DNA from: Leptodactylus fallax
Taxonomy: Eukaryota > Chordata > Amphibia > Anura > Leptodactylidae
Assembly (NCBI GenBank): GCA_947044405.1
Contig: CAMRHE010000352.1
Span: 1,976,894-2,040,893 of the forward strand
Direction: 5' to 3'
DNA length: 64,000 bases
In this document: positions 20,269 through 33,142 of the stretch, one piece after another
How the letters are laid out: each line of letters begins with the position of its first letter
How positions within the stretch are numbered: the stretch's first letter is position 1
Position numbers and translations under genes: made by a program
The notes under the pieces: model-generated
The model's database searches: none
The model's input: only the letters and a program-made list of their open reading frames with translations
What the model was told of the DNA's origin: nothing

Positions 20269-21378
20269 CACGGGTCAGCAACCCCTGGCTTATTTCCCTG
20301 GCACGGCAGCAGAGTCCTCACCCAGCAGCTTCGATCGGACCAAACACGACCGAAACGAAACTGCTATTATTATACTGTGGGGTCTCTTCAGACCCCGAGT
20401 ATAATAAGCGGAGACTCAGGAGAAGTGATGAAACATAAAAAACAATGATACTCACCTTGTTCCCTGCGCTCCGCGGCGGCTGTGAGATCAGCAGGCGCTT
20501 CCAACAGCTGACAGGGCCTCAGAGGTCACGTCTGCGTCTGACGTCATTACGCATAATGACGCGACGTGACCCCAGAGACTCAATCAGCGGTCGCTGACTA
20601 CAGGCAGAAGCGCCGAAGAGAACTCAGCGGCTGCGGAGTAATAATACCGTGTGCAGGGGCCACTATGGGACATAATACATAGTGCAGGGGCCACTATGGG
20701 ACATAATACCATGTGCAGGGGCCACTATGGGACATAATACGGTGTGCAGAGGCTGTTATGGGATATAATACCTTTTGCAGGGGCCACTATGTGACATAAT
20801 ACCGTGTGCAGGGGCCACTATGTGACATAATACTGTGTGCAGAGGCTGTTATGGGATATAATATAATACCTTGTGCAGGGACCGCTATGGGACATAATGC
20901 CGTGTGCAGGGGCCGCTATGGGACATTATTCTGTATAACGGTGTGTTTTCTGCATTAAGGATGTGTTTTTGCACAGAAAACACAGGCATTTTTTTTGTGT
21001 GCAAAAATGCACCATGTGAACGCAGTTTTACATTGAAGTAAAAGTTCCAGTGGCCTAAGACTATATCTGCATCCAGAAACAGAGTGTCACCACCCTAAGG
21101 GTGCTGCCATATGGTGCTCCTAGACACATACATTTACCACTAATTGGGGATGCACATGGACTTTCATTGCTTCTAATCGGAAAGTACAGGTGCATCCCAG
21201 GAAATAGCAGTAAATGCATGTGTCCTAAAGCATCTGGTGGCAGCACTTCTGTGTTATGGTTTGTGGTGTATCAGGGATCATCAGACTTACAATTATTGAC
21301 CGTTACTCCGAGTACCTCATGTTTGATTTTTTTTTAATTAAAATTGGCACGCCAAACAAAAAAGGTTGCCTACCCCTG
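20269..21378. mobile_element. hAT element with 31-bp minisatellite
   Basis: Ends CACGGGTCAGCAACC and GGTTGCCTACCCCTG are inverted repeats. The 8-bp duplication CCCTAGAT is exact at 20261-20268 and 21379-21386. Inside are a palindrome at 20373-20408, a GC-rich segment and the minisatellite at 20640-20935. No transposase is present. Confidence 0.92.
20640..20935 (+). repeat. 31-bp minisatellite, array 1
   Basis: About nine units of the form GGGGCCACTATGGGACATAA + TACCGTGTGCA, with drift. Same family as the arrays near 28800, 32430, 36330 and 58790. Confidence 0.9.
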
Positions 21379-21386
21379 CCCTAGAT

Positions 21387-22972
21387 GAATACCTAAAGGG
21401 GTAACATTTGTAAAATGGGGTCATTTCTTGGGTGTCTCAGCTGTATTAGTACCTCAGGGGCCTTACATACATACCTTAGCTGATATGCTTTTTTGCTGCC
21501 AAATCCATGGTCTTTTTCTATTCTGAGCCCTGTCGTGTGGTCAGACATTACACAACTGCCACATGTAGGGTATTGCCATATCCAGGAGAACCCACATTAC
21601 TATTTATGGTGTCTATGTTACCGGTGGCACATGCTGGGCACAATATATCGGGCACTGAAATGGCATATATGATTCAAACATTGCAATTCTCACTCTGCAC
21701 CATCTGCTGTGAAGTACCATTTGGAAAAGCCTGTAGGGTCAAAATGCTCACTTTACTTGTAGACAAATTCTTAACGGGTCTAATTTCCGGATTGGGGTCA
21801 CTTTTGGGGGTTTTCCACAGCTGTGGTACCTGTAGGGCTCTGCAAATGAGACATGGCACCTATAAACCATTCCAGTAAAATCAGAGCTCCAAAAGACAAC
21901 GCTCCTTCGCTTCTGAGCCTTCCTCTGTGCCCAAACAGCGGTTTTTGACCAAAAATGGGAAATCACTGTACTCGGGAGAAATTGTGTAACAGGATAGAGT
22001 ACTTTATTCCCTGGTAAAAGAGAAAAAAAAATGACGAAAAAGTACATGTAACTGTAGAAATTATCATTTTTTTCTAATTGACGGCCAAATTCAGGTAAGT
22101 TCAATGAAAAGCCTGAGGGTTCAAAATGGTCATATCACCCCTAGATGTATTCCTTAAAGGGGTCTACTTTATGAAATGGGGTCACTTTTAGTATTTTACA
22201 CTGTTGTGGTACCTCTAGGGCTATGCAAATGCAACATGGTGTCTAAAAACTATCCTAATCAAATCCCTGTACCAAAATCCATAAAGGTGCTCTTTCATTT
22301 CTGATGGACTGTGTTTGAGTCACGTTGCACAGTAGGGCCACACAAGGGATATTTCTACAAACTGCAGAATCAGAGTTATAAATATTATGGTAGGTTTTGC
22401 TGTTAAACCTGCCTTTGTTACAGGAAAAACTGGTTTGAAATAGAAAATGCGCATAAAAAAAAAAACAACATTTACAAATCTCACCTCCATTTTGCATTAA
22501 TTCCTGTGGAACACTTAAAGGGTTAACAAAGTTCCTATACACGGTTTTCAATAGTTTGAACAGTACAGTTTCTAAAATGGAGTCATTTCTGAGACTTTTC
22601 TATTATATAGGCCCCTCAAAGTCACTTCACTACTGAATAGGTCACTAGAAAAGAGAATCTTGAAATTTTCTTGAAAATCTGACAATTTGCTACTAAATTT
22701 ATAAGCCTTCTAACATCCTAGAAAAGTAAAAGGACATTGCAGAAACAGTGCCAATATAAAAGTAGACATATTGTAAATCTTGATTATTAAGAATTTTTTG
22801 TGATATGACTATCTATGTTTTTACCAGAATAACAGAAATTTACAAAATTGATAATTTTATGAAAAACAATCTTGGAATCACCTGGATAGGTAAATGCATT
22901 ATGAAGCAATTCTCACAAAGTAAAAGTGGGGTCTGAGCATTAAGGCCCAAATTACCCTGCGTCCTTAAGGGG
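21387..22972 (+). repeat. piggyBac right arm, continued to the terminus
   Basis: More degenerate units (21590-21870, 22100-22340), then the conserved end sequence with 'ttataagccttctaacatcctagaaaa' and 'ctgcgtccttaagggg'. No coding content. Confidence 0.7.
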
Positions 22973-22976
22973 TTAA

Positions 22977-23525
22977 TGTGTATGTACTACATATAGTGCT
23001 ATAATTGTAATAGTGCTCCCCCCGCCCACCCGCTGGTAATGTTATTAACTGTGTGGGGGGGGTGACACATAAGTAATGTTATTACCTGTGTGGGGTCAGT
23101 ATTACTGTAAACGCCCCCACACACACACAGGTAATGATATTAACTGTGGGGGGGCATCATTACTGTAATTGGTTAATAGTCCCCATCCTCCCCACATACT
23201 ATTACTATAATTACATTATCCTTACAGACCACTAATGCAGCTCCTTGAACCTGTTAATGCACACAGGATGTTCCAGGTTCCAGGAGCGGAATAGAAGATG
23301 AACACGTCCTGTGTGTAAGGACAGGTCCCAGAGGCTGCATTAGTAACAAGGTAAATGATCTGCTGGTGCAGATTATAGAGATCCCCAATTCCCGGAACCA
23401 AGTGATTCAAAGCCTGGTACTGGTCTATGGCCCAGTCATTGGGGACCTCTTCTCTAGGGTATCAGTACAGAAATTATCAAGGGGTTTAATCATTTTGAGC
23501 CCAAGAGTGCTTTCCAAAAATGTGC
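22977..23525. other. G/C-run and short-repeat DNA, unassigned
   Basis: Repeated 'gtaatgttatta.ctgtgtgggg' motifs between 23030 and 23170, then sequence of no recognisable family. 23460-23530 has a piece of the 'tcaagggg.ttaatcattttgagcccaagagtgctt' piggyBac-type unit. Confidence 0.5.
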
Positions 23526-23529
23526 GAAA

Positions 23530-23880
23530 TTAAAATTGACCACAGGATAGGTTATGAGTATCAGATTTGTCAGAGTTCGACACCCAGACCCCATCTTAAT
23601 CGGCTTTTTTGGCCTCCAGAAGCCATATACTAGGGCTATGGCCAGAAACAACCCTGTTCCTATTCAAGGAGGCTGCAATTCCAGGCATCACAACTGCAGT
23701 GTACAGAGTTCTGTACACTGTATACAGCTTCCAGTCCATACAGTGTAGCAGTAGCACCTGGAACTGCAACCCCATTCCCATTCTCTTGAACAGGAGAATT
23801 GTGGCTTCCAGCCATATACCTAGTATATGACTTCTGGAGACCCTTTTCAGGCCAGCCAACTTAATCAACAGTGTAGGGCA
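23530..23880. repeat. Snapback repeat
   Basis: 'ccagaagccatatactagg' near 23615 returns inverted as 'cctagtatatgacttctgg' near 23820. The inner part 'ctgcaattccaggcatcacaactg' is inverted as 'cacctggaactgcaacc'. It is a degenerate palindromic dispersed repeat; 'aggataggttatgagtatcag' at its left edge is a phrase I associate with frog snapback elements. A B-box-like string inside is not a tRNA. Confidence 0.6.
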
Positions 23881-24010
23881 ACGTATAAAATTAAAGTGAC
23901 TTAGTGGTTACTCATCCCATCCACAATACAAAGGTCAGTCACCAGAGTGTGTAAAGATGACCTAAAGAGCAAAAATATACAGATAAGCTTACGCTATATA
24001 TATCTACCCT

Positions 24011-24362
24011 CTAACACTGTACAGGTGTCAGGTGGTTGGGAGTTCCCACAGTCTTGCTGATCATTGCGGTAATAGAGCAGGAGGCCCAGAAGTAAGAATA
24101 CTGGCCTTCAAGTAATGGTCTGAATTGTACAATATCATCTATTGAGCTGGAAAGAAAGAAGGGGTGTCCCCAGCAGTACTGTTTTTGTGCCCACTCAGGG
24201 CCATGGTGATTGATCATAGTTGTTCCAGTGTTTCTGTGTTCCAGTGTAGAGGGGGCAAAATCGGCAAAGATCTGAACTCCTGTTTGTGGATCAACCTGTG
24301 GGACTAGCACTTGAAACAGGTTCATATCAGTCTCTTTCAGTGCAGAAATTCTCTCCTAAAGA
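24011..24362 (-). CDS. Unrecognised open frame, possible host exon
   Basis: On the minus strand an AG at about 24364-24363, preceded by 'ttttatggtcttt', opens a frame (ERISALKETDMNLFQV...) that runs 116 codons to a TAG at 24011-24013. Composition is protein-like, with no simple sequence: VDPQTGVQIFADF, TTMINHHGPEW, YCWGHPFFLSSS, DIVQFRPLLEGQYSYFWASC. I do not recognise the protein, and no known transposon ORF fits. It could be one exon of a host gene whose other exons lie outside or were lost, a processed pseudogene fragment, or part of an unfamiliar element. No clear donor site was identified. It is flanked by the snapback repeat on one side and a TTAA left end on the other. Confidence 0.4.
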
Positions 24363-24522
24363 CCATAAAATGCAGAGGTTTGCTTTTCTAGTGCAGTCTT
24401 CTACATCCTTAAGTTTTAATCGAAGTGTTCAATCTTTTTTTCATGATCATATAAAACGTATGTTGTCCTCCACTATTTAATCTGTTTTACTTTCCAGAAC
24501 TTTTTCAAAACAATGGCCAAAC

Positions 24523-24758
24523 TCTTTAACCCCTTGCCCCAGCAGCCCTTTATCTTTTTTTTTTTTATTTTGTTTTTATACTCCCCCACTACAATAGTGA
24601 GGGCTTATTTTTTGCAGGACAGATTGTACTTCAAAGTGGTACCATTTATTACTCCAGAGCAGTATTTACACAATTTTCTTATGGGTTTTGCTTTCACAGC
24701 ATTCACTGCACAGCAAAAATGACTTTTCACCATATGATGTGGGTCATTATAATTACAG
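24523..24758 (+). repeat. TTAA-type element, left-end fragment
   Basis: 'ctctttaaccccttgccccagcagcc', then 'gagggcttattttttgcaggacagattgtacttc' and 'ggtaccatttatt'. This is the typical left-arm order of TTAA repeats in such genomes, and the second phrase recurs with changes near 14320. Cut at 24759 by the LTR. Confidence 0.6.
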
Positions 24759-25227
24759 TGTGTAGGCAGGCAGAGGGAAAGATTGTGGAGGGAAGATACC
24801 TCCCACTAAGGTGGCTCCTCTCCACTAGGTAATAGACTGGAATCTATGTCCAGGGTTTTGGGTGTGATTACAGACCCGGGCTCAAATCTCTAGTCCTGAG
24901 TTTTGTTAGAGCCTGTGTCGGTTCTGATGGTGGCTCTGAGCCACAAACACACTGCCTGTGTGGAGGACAGAAAGTGGAGACAAAACTGCTAACTTGGTGA
25001 GCCTGCTGGACTGTTTTCTGTCTTAAAGACTGTTTTTGTGTTGCTGGACTTTCTACCACTTGGCTGAAACAAGCCATTCTGTTTTGTGTTGCCTTATGCT
25101 GCTGAAAGCCATTTATGTTATGGACTCTGTGAACTCCGCCTAATAAAGCACTAGTGTGAACTTGCACACACTCCTCCAGTGTCTTACTTGCCTGGTAACT
25201 AGCCCCTGGAAGGTCTTCGCATTGACA
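24759..25227 (+). repeat. 5' LTR of a gypsy-type element (approximate ends)
   Basis: Begins TGTAGGCAGGCAG. An AATAAAG signal lies at 25143-25149, followed by a G/T-rich stretch, and the LTR ends near '...ttcgcattgaca'. A leader with gag follows. The matching 3' LTR was not found, so borders are approximate. Confidence 0.6.
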
Positions 25228-25295
25228 TATGGTTGAGGAAGCAGGCAGGACTGTCGTTGCTAGGGGCTACAGTGCTAAAGGACTATACTGGAGCT

Positions 25296-26124
25296 ATGGA
25301 CAAGTTGGTCCAGCAGTTGGTGCGCTCTAATATGCAGCAGCAAGAGACGAATCGCTTGTTGCTGGAGCAAATGGCAGCACTCAGGAAAATGGTGGCGGCA
25401 CAGCAAAGTGTACCTGTAGCTGCTTCTGTCAGTGATGTACAGGAAAAAATACATGCCTCATTACAGAAAGTGACTGCTGAAGATAATGTGGAGGCCTTCT
25501 TGACCATATTTAAACGCATTGCAGATAGGGAAAAGTTGCCTAGGGAGCAGTGGGCGGAGGTACTGGCTCCCGACCTGACCGACGAGCCGCAAAAGATGTA
25601 TTTTGATTTATCTGTACAAGACTCTAAGGACTACAGTAAATTGAAAGCTGAGATACTGGCTCGTTTAGGGGTCAGTGTGGCAGTTCAGGCACAGTGTGTG
25701 CAGCAGTGGTCCTTTTCTCAGGAAAAACAGCCACGGTCTCAGATGTATGACCTTTTCCACCTGATCCGCAAATGGTTACGGCCAGAGACTCTTACCCCAG
25801 AACAGATCAAGGAAAGAGTCGCACGGACCGCTATCTAAGTTCTCTCCCTACTCCACTGCAGCGCTGGGTTATCCAGGGGAAGTCCAGACCACGCAGACAG
25901 CCTTGTTGAATTGGTTGAGAGGTATACTACCGCTGAGAATTTTGCTTTACGTCCAAGTAAGAAGAAAACTTCCCTGCGGAATCCCAAGACTTTCCCTGTG
26001 GCCGGTAAAAGGTGGTATCAGTAGCAGAGGCAACCCCCGTATACAAGAAGCTGGAAGAACTGGAAGCAAGTTCTAAAACACAGCCTCGCCAGATAGTCTG
26101 CTGGAAGTGTTACGCTCCCGGACA
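25296..26124 (+). pseudogene. Gag with SCAN-like capsid domain, interrupted
   Basis: The start chosen is the ATG at 25296 (MDKLVQQLVRSNMQQQ), an amphipathic coiled coil. The capsid follows: DVQEKIHASLQKVTAEDNVEAF, REQWAEVLAPDLT, KMYFDL, YSKLKAEILARLGVS, and the SCAN-like RSQMYDLFHLIRKWLRPET. The SCAN domain of vertebrate zinc-finger proteins is derived from this type of Gmr1-like gag. A stop at 25836-25838 and frameshifts follow; further on a zinc knuckle begins (CWKCYAPGH, about 26100) and is cut at 26125 by a Tc1 element. Protease and pol are not present downstream (27727 on). The element is dead. Confidence 0.85.
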
Positions 26125-26126
26125 TA

Positions 26127-27724
<1,598 letters not shown>

Positions 27725-27726
27725 TA

Positions 27727-28028
27727 TATGGACGCTTAGGCTAGCTAGGCTGTATACTACCTATCTCTATACAGAACTGAGTTTACAGTGAAGTAATTTA
27801 CCTCTCGTGCTGGGGGTCTACCTCTTCTCAGTGGCCCACTAGGGGAATTCCAAGCCTGCTGTACTCAATAGTTGGGTGGTAGGACGAGGAAGCCTGCATC
27901 AGATATATCCAACTCCTTTTCTGTGTCCTATCCAACTTATTGAACTTTTTTAGTGCCTTTAAGGAGAAAGGGAAAAAAAAAAAAAAAAAAAGTTAGTTTT
28001 GGCGCCTCATATGCTAGCTATGCTCTGT
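27727..28028. other. Remainder of the disrupted LTR element, non-coding
   Basis: A few codons past the Tc1 insertion still read as gag; then no protein family is recognised. An A-run is at 27970-27991. Confidence 0.4.
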
Positions 28029-28789
28029 ATTGTGAGCAGGGCCAGTTCCAGGTTTGTGTGGGCCCTTGGCGACAGAGCCTCAGTGGGCCCCTTTTGAGCA
28101 ACCCATGTGCACTGCAGCAAAAAAACAACCGAAATTGGGTGTTTTTTTTTTTTTTTGCTGAGGCGGACCTACTGGAGTGGCGTGTAATACAGTCCATTCC
28201 ATACAAGTAGAATGGAACCTGTCCAGACATCAGAAAGTAAAGCGGAATTTTAGGGAGACATCTGCCCGATTCCTCTTTACTTTCTGCCCCCTGAGTCACA
28301 GTGATGCATGCAGAGCATCAGCATGCCCTTGTGGATTTCCACCGCTGATTAGGCCCAAATAAATGGGTCTAATCACTGGGGAGTCTCTAGCCGTGGCCTT
28401 CGAATGAGCTGCAGAATCCGTGGCAAGATCCAGCAGGACACACTTTTTTTTTTTTTTCTGTGTCCTGCATTAATTGTTTTCATTGGGAGGCAGAATGAGG
28501 GAATAATCTGCCGCTGATTTGGGGGCAAAATTCACTGCAAAATCAGCGCCAGATTCCACCATGTGAACAGGGCCTGATTCAGTGCAATGAACGCTTTCAT
28601 TTGTATTAATGGAAGTGCTCAATGCAGAAACTGAGTTGGGCCCCCACAGAAACATATATAAATATACACAAACAGGGTATAATAAATATATACAGGGACG
28701 TAACTAGCAAAGACTGGGCCCCATAGCATAATTTTGACTTGGGTCCCTCCACTGGAATAGCACCCCCTTTCCTGGTCTCCACACAGAAT

Positions 28790-29065
28790 AATGCCCCATT
28801 TAAACAAACTAAAATGTCCCACAGTGGCCCCTTCACACAGTATAATGTCCCATAGTGGCCCCTGCACACGGCATAATGTCCCATAGCGGCCCCTTCACAA
28901 GGTACACTGTCCCATAGTGGCCCCTCCACACAGTATAATGTCCCATAGCAGCCCCTTCACAAGGTATAATGTCCCATAGTGACTCCTGCACATGACAATG
29001 TCCCATAGAGGCCCCTCAACACAGTATAATGTCCTACAGTGGCCCCTTCACACAGTATAGGGCCA
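28790..29065 (-). repeat. 31-bp minisatellite, array 2 (reverse orientation)
   Basis: Units of 'cccatagtggccccttcacacagtataatg' type, the reverse complement of array 1. Short minus-strand frames (28606-28929) are repeats of 'GPLWD' and not genes. Confidence 0.88.
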
Positions 29066-29156
29066 CTGCGCTTAGGGTGGTCCTTGCAAATATTGGAAAA
29101 ATTTAAGGTTCATCAGAACCCTAAATTTTGGGGGTTCAAGACCCACAAACTATTAT

Positions 29157-29505
29157 TATACTCAGGGGTCTTTTCAGACCCCTGAGTATAATGATCGGAG
29201 GCCTAGGGGGGGTGACAAACATAAAAAAAAAAAAAACATGTTACTTACCTCTCCCGAGCTCCGGCGTCACTCCCTGCTCAGTCTTCAGCTCTCTTAGATG
29301 ACGTCAGAGACGTGGGTTGCACCGGCGTCATTATGCATCGCGACGCCGTCCTTACCCACGTGAGGACATTGAAGAGAGCCAAAGATAGTACGGAGTCACA
29401 TTGGAGCGCAGGAGAGGAGAAGTAACACTGTTTATTATGTTCGCTTACCTCCCTGGGTCCCCGATCATCATACTCTGGAGTCTGAAGAGACCCCAGAGTA
29501 TAATA
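29157..29505. repeat. Paired palindromes around a GC-rich core
   Basis: Palindrome 'tatactcaggggtctttt / cagacccctgagtata' at 29157-29194 and a second at 29469-29505 bracket a GC-rich core with 'gcgtcattatgcatcgcgacg'. The same order (palindrome, GC core, palindrome) occurs at 59070-59400, and a single version at 20373-20600. Confidence 0.8.
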
Positions 29506-29508
29506 GCA

Positions 29509-31244
29509 CAGAGGCGTAGCTAGAGGTTCAGCACAGGGGGGACGAACATGTCTAAGTGGGCCCCCAACTTAGATATACCAATATTATCACTATATGGTGA
29601 CCGTATAGTGGTATATATTGGCTCTACATAGGGCTCTGCAGACCAATTAGGTGAATTCAGTACAGTAACATTTAGTGACTTACTGGTAACGTCTCTGACT
29701 AATCGTTCCCATTTCCCATCTCTTCTATCTGGACCGCCATGACCATTTATTCCAATCTCTATACAGTTTGCAGAACATAAATCTTACTTTTCCAGGCACT
29801 TACTTTTCCATCCTGCTGCTACCCCCAATTATAAAATATATAATATAACCCTCCATAATGAATAATACCCCCAAGTGCATATTTAAATTAATAATTTAAA
29901 TTAAATAACTTCTCTTCAAATAGTGCCCCTTATTAATAATGCCCCAGGTATTTCCTAATTAAAAGGTAAAAATTAGTGGGGTTCCAATATCCGGGACCCC
30001 CAGGATCAGCTGATTGAATTTACTGTGGTACCTGTGTAAGCGCCGGGGCCCCTTCTCTGTTTACACAGTGTCATTCTTTTCATAGCTGCCATGTAATGTA
30101 ACTTACAGCCTCGTCCTATACATGTCTATGTGACAAGGCTGGAATGACATCACATGGTCACTATAAACAGACAGCGTGTGATATAAAACAGGCGCCATGG
30201 CCCCTTCACACAGCTGTTCAGTGGGGATTCACTTATCTCTTATCGATGATCTATTCTGAGGATAGATCATCAATAAAAATAAGCTGGCAAATTCCTTAAG
30301 GCCGGGGCCTCATGTGGCGGCAATGTCATGGAAAAAAACGGTGCGTTTTACAGTTCCTGCAAAGTGGATGGCATTCTTGCAAATCCCATCCACACATTGC
30401 AGAAAACTACGCACAGCATGTCAATTATACCTACGGAAACACTGGTGGTTTCCTATAGGTATAATGGAAGTAGAAAGTCCGCAGAGGAAAACTCTGCAGA
30501 CCTCCTGTGAAAAACGCTGCAGGACAAACCACAATGCATTACTGCAACGGTTTTCTCTGTGGCACTTTTTGCTGCGGCCTGCTACGTGGGGCCTTAGTCT
30601 TAATACAGTTCAAGTGCCACCTTAATTAAATTAATTGCCCCCTTATATTATGCCCAATTCCCCCTGACATAAATAATGCTCCCCTAATAACCCATTATAT
30701 AAAAATGACCACCCCCTTATGTTCATAATGCCCCCTAATGACCCCTTATATAAATGATGCCCCCTAATGACCCTATATAAATAACCTCCCCCCTTTTATT
30801 CATAATGTCCCCTAATAGCCCTTACATACGTAAATCCTCCCTAATAGTTATAATTCCCCCTACTAACAACCCCTTATACTATTAAATTACCCACAACTAA
30901 GCTAAAAATAAAAAAAAGAAAGTTCTACTAACCTACCTGCAATCCTTTGATGAACGAAGCCGCCGCCTCTCACGATGCCTGCCTCTCGGCACAGGAGTTG
31001 TGATGCTGGGATGTCATCGCGCCCACCTGTGCTGATGAGCAGACGTCCATTCTGTGGTCTCGTCGTCTTGTAAACCGCAAGCCTGAAGTAGCTTGCAGTT
31101 TACAAGACAGTTAAGCTTCAGGATGCATTTTAACTAGATCGGTGTCTGCAGACACCAATCTAGTAAATGGTAAAGCACGTATTAATGGTGGGCCCAGGGC
31201 AGCCACCCCCTCTACCATCCCCCCACCCGCTAGCTACGCCACTG
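29509..31244. mobile_element. Possible inner hAT element
   Basis: Left end CAGAGGCGTAGCTAG and right end complementary to CAGTGGCGTAGCTAG. The flanking 8-mers (TAATAGCA and TAATGGGT) share only four positions in the first half, so the pairing is uncertain. Confidence 0.5.
30299..30602. mobile_element. Palindromic MITE
   Basis: Ends 'taaggccggggcctcatgtggc' (abridged) and 'gctacgtggggccttag' are inverted repeats, and the interior has 'ggtataat.g' on both halves. A 103-codon frame across it is fortuitous. Confidence 0.65.
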
Positions 31245-31378
31245 TAATGGGTCCGAACCGAAACTGCTATTTGGTCTGAATCAAACCACCTAGCGATCCG
31301 GGCCTTACTTACCGCTCCTGTAGTGGGGATCGATAAGTAAATAGGGCCCGCTGGGGTTATTCCAGCAGGTAACGGCCT

Positions 31379-31380
<2 letters not shown>

Positions 31381-31410
<30 letters not shown>
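31381..31410. repeat. Poly(A) run, 30 bp
   Basis: Uninterrupted A tract inside the hAT composite; no LINE or SINE signature was found next to it. Confidence 0.8.
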
Positions 31411-31599
31411 TGCAGTCAGCGCCTGGCAGCCCAGTGGGCCCCCCCCTCAGGAGCTTGGGGCCCCGACACTTGCCCGGGTACGCCGGGTGCTGACGCCGGC
31501 CCTGATTGTGAGCAGTGTCCATGTCTAATTGGAGCTCTGAATCACGCCCCTTCGCCTACTCCTGCCTAACACTGTCCATCTGACAGTACAAAAGCTTAA

Positions 31600-32150
31600 C
31601 CACTTCCGGACCGCCCATAAACTATATACATCCGGAAGGTGGATGTCTACTTCTGCAAAGACGTACTGGTACGTCCAAGCAGAACTCAGCAACTGCACCA
31701 TATCGTGCAGCTACTGAAACGGGAAGTCGGCTGTAACTTCAGCCGGAGCTCCCAGAGAGAAGACAGGGAAGGTTTATTAACTTCCTTGCCTTCCCAATCG
31801 CCTTGTATACAGTGCTCATGTTGTGGCTCCTCCCTGTCCCGGTGGTCACGTGATCCGCCGGGATCAGAGTCTGTAAGAGCTGCTGGGTCCTACAGGACCC
31901 AGATCAGCTCTATAAGCTATATAGTAACGTGCAGGAGGCTGTATTCCTCCTGCAACTGGGGCTAAATTTACCAGCCCCAGTTACAGGGAAAATCAGCCTC
32001 CCTAACCAAAAAAAAGTGATCAGATGTCCCCAAAGGTCTATTATGACCTTATGGGGACACAATGAAAAAAAAAAAAAAATAGAAAAGTTAAAAAAAAATG
32101 TAAATAAAATTATTTAAAAAATAAATACGCCAATAAAACACAGTTATTAA
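31600..32150 (+). mobile_element. TTAA-type non-autonomous element, copy 1
   Basis: Follows TTAA (31596-31599) with CCACTTCCGGACCGCCCAT. The body matches 46996-47500: cagctgc hairpins, 'caggaggctgtat.cctcctgcaactgg', 'cagatgtccccaaaggtctat'. The right boundary is unclear, lost in A-rich DNA. Frames here are not conserved as proteins. Confidence 0.7.
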
Positions 32151-32365
32151 AGGTTAAAGGTTATAGCCCCACCCAGGATGACACCATATAAAATTAAAAT
32201 TACTGTAACAGAGAAGAAAAACTACTTTATAAAGTTTTTTTTAGTAGCACTTTGTGTTATTAAATAAAAAAAAAAAATAGAGTGAAAAAACAGACACATT
32301 TTCCCTCCTCTTTTGTTCATAAGTAACACTGATTTTTATGTTTGTCACCACCTGGGTCTCCAATC

Positions 32366-33142
32366 ATTATACTCTGGGGTCTGAAAAGACCCCAGAGTAT
32401 AATAATAGTTCATGGGTGGGGGGGTCACTATGGGGCATAATACCATGTGCAGGGGCCACTATGGACTATAATACCGTTTGCAGGGGCCACTATGGGCCAT
32501 AATACCATGTGCAGGGGCCACTATGGAATATAATACCGTTTGCAGGGGCCACTATGGGGCATAATACCATGTGCAGGGGCCACTATGGACTATAATACCG
32601 TTTGCAGGGGCCACTATGGGGCATAATACCAATGCAGGGGCCACTAAGAAGCATAATACCGATTGCAGGGGCCACTATGGAGCATAATAACGTGTGCAGT
32701 GGCCATTATGGAGCATAATACCGTGTGCAGGGGCAACTATTGAGCATAATACCGTGTGCAGGGGCAACTATGGAGCATAATACCGTGTGCAGGGGCCGCT
32801 GTGGGGCGTAATACCGTGTGCAGAGGCAACTATAGAGCATAATACCGTTTGCAGGGGTAAACAGTATTTGTATAGTGCTTAATTTTTGATATATTCAGAA
32901 AAGGATGAGGATAGTATGTAACATGCCAATGTCTTAGGTTTTAACAATACATTATGTTCTTCCTGGTTGCCCTCAAAGGGCTGATTGTAACAGTAGTAAT
33001 GTACAAATGTAACTACTGCTTAATAGCTCGCTTATCTGTTAAGGAGAAGTGACTTTTATACACGTGTAAAATAATCTTGGCCCTTCAAGGTACCCCGTGA
33101 GGCTGAAGTGGCCCCCGGAGAAAATGAGTTTTGACACCCCTG
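32366..33142. mobile_element. hAT element, right part, with minisatellite array 3
   Basis: Palindrome 32366-32403, array 32425-32858, then a unique tail ending TTTTGACACCCCTG at 33142. The tail is nearly identical to 36790-37065, the right half of another hAT. The left terminus was not found. Confidence 0.75.
32425..32858 (+). repeat. 31-bp minisatellite, array 3
   Basis: About fourteen units, alternating between 'catgtgcagggg' and 'gtttgcagggg' subtypes in the first half, suggesting a 62-bp higher-order period. Confidence 0.9.

Larger units (their letters stand above)
16502..22972 (+). mobile_element. Degenerate autonomous piggyBac element with nested insertions
   Basis: The left end follows TTAA (16498-16501) with 'tgacgcagcccaaaag...ttaaggacacggcctcattttt'. 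The right end is '...ctgcgtccttaagggg' followed by TTAA (22973-22976). Inside are subterminal units (16600-17110), a piggyBac transposase remnant (17143-19604), an L1 insertion with a solo LTR, right-arm units (19700-22970) and a hAT insertion (20269-21378). The left end is eroded, so pairing of these two termini is inferred. Confidence 0.65.
28037..31504. mobile_element. hAT element, 3.5 kb, composite
   Basis: Termini CAGGGCCAGTTCC and ...GACGCCGGCCCTG. The 8-bp duplication ATTGTGAG is exact at 28029-28036 and 31505-31512. The interior holds the reverse-orientation minisatellite, two copies of the ACTCTGG-type palindrome, a MITE at 30299-30602 and further hAT-like ends at 28693 (CAGGGACGTAACTAG), 29509 (CAGAGGCGTAGCTAG) and 31244 (complement of CAGTGGCGTAGCTAG). 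No transposase frame. It is probably several hAT insertions inside one. Confidence 0.85.

Noticed and set aside
23540..23600. B-box-like string (gttcgacaccc) suggesting a tRNA-derived SINE
   Set aside because: No A box at the right distance and no cloverleaf; it lies within a palindromic dispersed repeat.
30314..30625. 103-codon plus-strand frame with a plausible start
   Set aside because: Lies across a palindromic MITE with inverted ends; no protein family signal.
29509..31244. Inner hAT with matching 8-bp duplication
   Set aside because: Ends pair well, but flanking 8-mers TAATAGCA and TAATGGGT differ at four positions, so kept only as a low-confidence element.
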